This document shows positions 28,201 through 31,009 of a DNA stretch of 31,009 bases, one piece after another (within the stretch, counting starts at the first letter, position 1; each line of letters opens with the position of its first letter). A program made the position numbers and the translations under genes. Under the pieces are notes generated by a model, which worked only from the letters and a program-made list of their open reading frames with translations, did no database searches and had not been told where the DNA came from. The stretch comes from JBOGCH01 sp051656645 (GTDB lineage: Bacteria; Bacteroidota; Bacteroidia; Bacteroidales; Marinifilaceae), in the NCBI GenBank assembly GCA_051656645.1, contig JBOGCH010000018.1:1-31009 (forward strand), given 5' to 3'.

Positions 28201-28440
28201 AAATACGATCTCAACATCTGTAATATCATCCGATAAAGGCAACACATACTCTCCGTTAACATTAGCTGCAACACCGTAAATTGTTCGTTTATCTTTCGAT
28301 GACTGTATCGCTACATTGGCACCTGGCAATGGACCCTGCTTATCCGATACTAATCCCGAAACCACCCTTGCCTGACCCAGCACCACATTCGGAATAAATA
28401 GGATAAACAATAATAATTTTATAAATAGTTTCATGGTCAT
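25222..28440 (-). CDS. SusC/RagA-family TonB-dependent outer-membrane transporter (SusC-1)
   Basis: Outer-membrane import barrel of 1072 residues, energised by TonB. The signal peptide ends at VVLGQA (about residue 24). The carboxypeptidase-regulatory-like domain spans about 25-105. A clear TonB box, MDEVTVT, sits at 109-115. The plug has MSIRIRGTASL, PLIVIDGIP and VLKDAAATSAWGARASNGVLLVTTKKG. The barrel ends in FSISVNF with a terminal phenylalanine. No STN domain is present, so signalling through an anti-sigma factor is not expected. Its ATG overlaps the stop of the upstream FAS1 gene by 4 bp (ATGA), a sign of translational coupling. It is paired with SusD-1 directly downstream. Confidence 0.96.
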   Translation of the reverse strand: MTMKLFIKLLLFILFIPNVVLGQARVVSGLVSDKQGPLPGANVAIQSSKDKRTIYGVAANVNGEYVLPLSDDITDVEIVFSFIGYKTQTIKYKGQKVINAVLVDDSFQMDEVTVTEKAIERNGMGMDTKLLSGSQERVNLDDFQDMAVTSVEDMLQGKLANVDMVASSGAPGSKMSIRIRGTASLTGNNEPLIVIDGIPQDIKADESFDFATANEDDFGSLLNISPNDIQFITVLKDAAATSAWGARASNGVLLVTTKKGEVGKPTFEVSQRFNTNIEPKRIPMLNGKEYVTLMQDAIWNRVRDDEFSTSSINLLKKYPDILYDPTYVYFREFNQDVDWLDYIRRTPITSETNFSMGGGGEKTTYRFSASYLNEIGTTVGEEFKRITANLNLNYNFSTKFKVSTTFSYADGLRHSNVGNARGLALSKMPNLSPFILDENGVMTSEYFLQPDDCIQGRGEHPIAMAKDSYSKFNNRNAKINFNLFYNPFKRFHIDGVVSMNFDSNHSKGFLPASVIRPIWTSGDYNKSTESRNYGMNLYVAANARYSLNIKKSSFNFSVRGDMQNNNNGAINTTSSGNAGLALSDPSVGGIIRGMGGSSSEYRALSVAGAFQYSYDGKYNFDINARSDGNSSSGRNARWGVSPAIGVNYRVEKEPFMKNISWINEFTLRSNYGYTLRGPSGSTTYAGIFQALDQEYMDMGAMVPTSVQLDNVDWEKVYTFNVSYFGAFFNHKLTVDLNYYIKTTKDLLQQNMSVPSSSGFSTIAWFNDGQIENRGWESSIQLNNLISNSPWNCTFRVNVSRNRNVVLDLPASLEYQKPTIANGAYANKIVEGRPLGAFYGFDYQGVYQNIDETVARDRNGNVIKDVEGNNVITHINGTHRQRPGDAKYRDLNYDGVIDKYDIIYLGNSMPILNGGGFAQVSYKALSLRTSFHFRIGQSVINRTRHNTEGMSNASNQSGAVLRRWRYEGDDTDIPRALWGTNYNSLGSNRFVENASFAKIKDITLTYRFPKRFVQSLGLNGIRTVLTCYDPFTFTSYKGQDPEVGIPGGFHNLAEDNSMSPRSRRFAFSISVNF

Positions 28441-30689
28441 TCTTTATTATATTTTCCTGGCATAATCATTTTATCTATACCCATTATCACACCGTCAGTT
28501 GCGAAGAATGGTATGTCACCATCTGTAAATGCCGATTGATTGTCTGAATTTGTTATACGCAAACGTTTATCGTCTACGAAATTGATTTTCAACTTCGCAA
28601 AGTCTACTACACTAAACGATAATCTTGTTTGTAACTCTTGCTCATAACCATAATTTGGCAGGATATAATCATCTATCTTATTTGCATCTAACGATACAAA
28701 ATGGAAACGTAAATAGTTGTCTAGCTCTAAAGAGTCAACTGGCAATAGAGACTCATCAAGTGCACTATTTACAGGAGCGAAAACCATATAACGGTCACCA
28801 TTCAACCATTCCATATTAAATTTCGTTCCTTCAACTATTGACTCATTCGATCCTAAATTGGTTAACTTAATTAACTCAGCCCTTAGGAGTGCTTGATAGA
28901 ATTTTCTATATTTAGGATCCTCATAGATTGCACGGCCAATATTTTCCTTGTTCGCATTAAACTTATTCTCAACCTCATATACATATCCACTACCACTTCC
29001 GTTAGGATACTCGTAAACATATTTGTTTTTAAGATCTAATGCTGCTTTATCTTCTCCGTAAATACGTCCTGCATCAGAATAGATATAATAGAAAGGTTGT
29101 TTTGTCGCATAGAATGCACGTGAGTTGCTTTCTTCAACCAATCCCTCAACCGTTTGCATACGCACCAAAGTTCCTTGCTCTCCATCGTTCATATCTACAA
29201 TCTCATACTCATCCTTCTCCCAGTTTCTATAACGCTTAATTTTAACGCGTCCTCCTAAAACATCTTCATTTCCAGGATTTCCGTTATAGTCAACGCTATA
29301 TCCATAAGTTTCTCTTGCATCAGTATTATTTAATAAGAACAATGTGTAATCACGCTCTGCATCAACTAGAGGCATTAAGTTATTTGTTCTATGGTACAAA
29401 TTCGCCATTGTAGAAAAACGTTTGTATTTAAATAATGGCTCTGTTACCATCGAGAAAATAGCCGGTTCTAGAACAGTATTAATTCCATAAATTAAACCAT
29501 TACTACAAAACTTACGTTCTTTAACATCAGTGCTTTTAATAGGCCATGTTTCACCAAAATTCCCTTCAATACCTTTGTCTATATCGCATGGAAGAATTAT
29601 CTCTTTTCTATCAGCAATATGAGACGATAATAAATAAAACAATGACAACAACGGTACTTCTTTTTGGTCTGTTACCTCATCAAAATAGCTTGTTATATAG
29701 TTTTGCATAGCTTCATTATTTGGAATAAAGCTATTAAACGTAAAACGCATACGACGCTCAAATTCATTATCTTTTCTATCCAAAGTCCACTCATCCGCAA
29801 TATCGGGCAAGTCTCTTTTAGTTGTAGGTTTTAAATAATGATGTAGTAAAAACAAACTATCTCCCGGTTGAGCATAAAGTTTAGTTAAGTCTTGATCAAA
29901 CTCAAAGTTGCTAAAACGGTTATACATAGTAAGGAACAATGAATAATCATTTTGAAACTCTGGAGAACTTAACTCATCATATACTGTCTTCAACGGATCC
30001 ATTACTTTATCAATAACGTACATATAACCGTTATCAATAGGAATACCACTCTCTAGAACAGAAGCACCCGCAACATAAAACTGATTATTATCTCCTCTCC
30101 AATTTACATTAGGAAAGAAAAACTTATACTCAGCCTCAAAATTAGGACTTCTCTTTTTCTTTAAAAGCGTTGTTGAAATTACAGGTAAGAACTTTTCCTG
30201 CTGAAATACCTGAATTGTTTTTTCACTATTCGGCTCAAGTATCGTTTTAACCCCTTCGCGCGCTAACGTTTTAAATCTATGTGCGTAACCTGTTCCTTCT
30301 TCTGGTGTCTCAGATGTAGCAGTTTGAGTAAACGCCAAAAAATCATCTCGCTTATACGCAAATTCTACAATGTGAAAACCAACCAACAACTCTAACTCCT
30401 CCACTGTAAAATCCGACACTGAAGTTTTTCCCTGCTGCACCATATACGCACGAAAAGCTTCATCACTTGGAGCAAAAACGGAATAGATACCACGTCCATC
30501 CAATGCGTCTTTAAAACTTGAACGCTCCACGGCATCGAGAAACAACGTAAAGTTGCCACGTTTCTGTAAAAATTCATAAGCATTACCTAACAAATAATCC
30601 GGCCGCTTGTAATGATCATCAATGTCTTTGCGACAACCACCACAGACCAAGATTATAATTAAGAAATACATAATCTTGTTGTTTTGCAT
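28437..30689 (-). CDS. Large fasciclin-repeat lipoprotein, first gene of the operon
   Basis: Predicted surface lipoprotein of 750 residues with about four FAS1-like units and no visible enzyme motif. Lipobox VCGGC (Cys19) is followed by RKDIDD. Each unit appears to close with a similar NG-x-Y-type strand: NGYMYVIDKVMDP, NGLIYGINTVLEP, SGYVYEVENKF and DGVIMGIDKMIMP. The first unit is the clearest (FTLFLDAVERSSF, YSVFAPSDEAFRAY, LVGFHIVEFAYKRDDF); unit 3 is the most diverged. The open frame reaches an ATG at 30719, which would add ten polar residues in front; the ATG at 30689 gives a normal lipoprotein signal and is preferred. The stop overlaps the SusC-1 start by 4 bp. Leading the operon is unusual, since SusC commonly comes first. 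Confidence 0.82.
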   Translation of the reverse strand: MQNNKIMYFLIIILVCGGCRKDIDDHYKRPDYLLGNAYEFLQKRGNFTLFLDAVERSSFKDALDGRGIYSVFAPSDEAFRAYMVQQGKTSVSDFTVEELELLVGFHIVEFAYKRDDFLAFTQTATSETPEEGTGYAHRFKTLAREGVKTILEPNSEKTIQVFQQEKFLPVISTTLLKKKRSPNFEAEYKFFFPNVNWRGDNNQFYVAGASVLESGIPIDNGYMYVIDKVMDPLKTVYDELSSPEFQNDYSLFLTMYNRFSNFEFDQDLTKLYAQPGDSLFLLHHYLKPTTKRDLPDIADEWTLDRKDNEFERRMRFTFNSFIPNNEAMQNYITSYFDEVTDQKEVPLLSLFYLLSSHIADRKEIILPCDIDKGIEGNFGETWPIKSTDVKERKFCSNGLIYGINTVLEPAIFSMVTEPLFKYKRFSTMANLYHRTNNLMPLVDAERDYTLFLLNNTDARETYGYSVDYNGNPGNEDVLGGRVKIKRYRNWEKDEYEIVDMNDGEQGTLVRMQTVEGLVEESNSRAFYATKQPFYYIYSDAGRIYGEDKAALDLKNKYVYEYPNGSGSGYVYEVENKFNANKENIGRAIYEDPKYRKFYQALLRAELIKLTNLGSNESIVEGTKFNMEWLNGDRYMVFAPVNSALDESLLPVDSLELDNYLRFHFVSLDANKIDDYILPNYGYEQELQTRLSFSVVDFAKLKINFVDDKRLRITNSDNQSAFTDGDIPFFATDGVIMGIDKMIMPGKYNKE

Positions 30690-30719
30690 AGTACTTAATT
30701 TGTGTTTATAAAAAAGCAT

Positions 30720-31009
30720 TATTTATATATTGTATATATTTCATCACCAACTCACCTATAGTATGCACATAATAGATTTTATCTCTAGAGAAAATAAAAA
30801 AAACAATAGTTCGCACAACTACTAACTTTCAAACAAAACAAATTTTGTTATTATATTTCATCTAATTTTAACACGAATATATGTTAATAAAATCTTCTGC
30901 AATTTATATATTTTAAACTTAATTACAATTAAATACTTGTATAAAGTTTAATTTAAATAAATATGAATTAATAATCAAATCAAAATCATATTATATAGTA
31001 TTTTATTTT
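30720..31009. other. AT-rich region upstream of the operon
   Basis: About 290 bp with no supported gene on either strand and very high A+T. It presumably holds the operon promoter and leader. A loose inverted repeat (TTAAACTT near 30913, AAGTTTAA near 30944) is seen, but repeats of this kind are expected by chance in such AT-rich DNA. No regulator gene is visible before the window ends. Confidence 0.6.
30814..30842 (-). promoter_or_regulatory. Tentative operon promoter
   Basis: The minus strand has TAGTTGTG (30821-30814), one base off TAnnTTTG, with a TTTG (30842-30839) 17 bases upstream of it as a possible -33 element. The spacing is slightly short. This would give a leader of about 120 bases. 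The match is imperfect and the region is AT-rich, so this is a weak call. Confidence 0.3.

Noticed and set aside
30392..30583. 63-residue minus-strand frame inside the first FAS1 gene
   Set aside because: It lies in another frame within the clearest FAS1 unit and shows no protein features of its own.
25222..30719. ECF sigma/anti-sigma control of SusC-1
   Set aside because: SusC-1 goes from signal peptide directly to the regulatory-like domain with no STN domain, and no sigma or anti-sigma gene is in the window.
1..31009. Mobile elements, tRNA or rRNA genes
   Set aside because: No transposase, integrase, terminal repeats or RNA gene signatures were found on either strand.

Overview
The window is AT-rich DNA from a member of the Bacteroidota, most likely an anaerobic Bacteroidales-type organism. 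The reasons are two SusC/SusD outer-membrane pairs, BACON and Calx-beta lipoproteins, TAnnTTTG-type -7 promoter boxes, and weak or absent Shine-Dalgarno sequences. The genus cannot be identified from the sequence alone.

Left part (1-4731): metK (S-adenosylmethionine synthetase, minus strand) and waaA/kdtA (Kdo transferase of lipid A core synthesis, plus strand) are divergently transcribed. Each has a perfect TAnnTTTG box. The metK leader carries a sequence that looks like a SAM-II riboswitch just after the predicted transcription start. waaA converges on an OprP/OprO-like porin gene (minus strand), and the two share a perfect 29-bp inverted repeat as a bidirectional terminator. A gene-free stretch of about 575 bp follows. 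It holds four 11-bp tandem units and the terminator of the next operon.

Main part (4732-30719): twelve minus-strand genes with gaps of 2-18 bp (one 4-bp ATGA overlap) form one apparent transcription unit of about 26 kb. Only the last two junctions are longer, and each of those holds a perfect 12-bp hairpin. In transcription order the products are: a lipoprotein with about four fasciclin (FAS1) units; SusC-1; SusD-1; two paralogous FAS1 lipoproteins with C-terminal beta domains; SusC-2; SusD-2; a catalytically degenerate M60-like lipoprotein with a discoidin domain; a calycin-like/PCMD-like lipoprotein; two Calx-beta lipoproteins with discoidin domains; and an intact M60 (HELGH) metalloprotease with BACON and discoidin domains.

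All ten non-SusC products have a lipobox followed by acidic residues, which suggests display on the cell surface. No glycoside hydrolase, sulfatase, kinase or regulator is present. The locus looks like a SusCD-type uptake system built around adhesion/recognition modules and one M60 glycopeptidase rather than glycan hydrolases. A host- or mucin-like glycoprotein, or another surface glycoprotein, is the inferred target. The most unusual points are the dead M60 paralogue encoded beside the live one, the absence of a recognisable TonB box in SusC-2, and the FAS1-rich composition.
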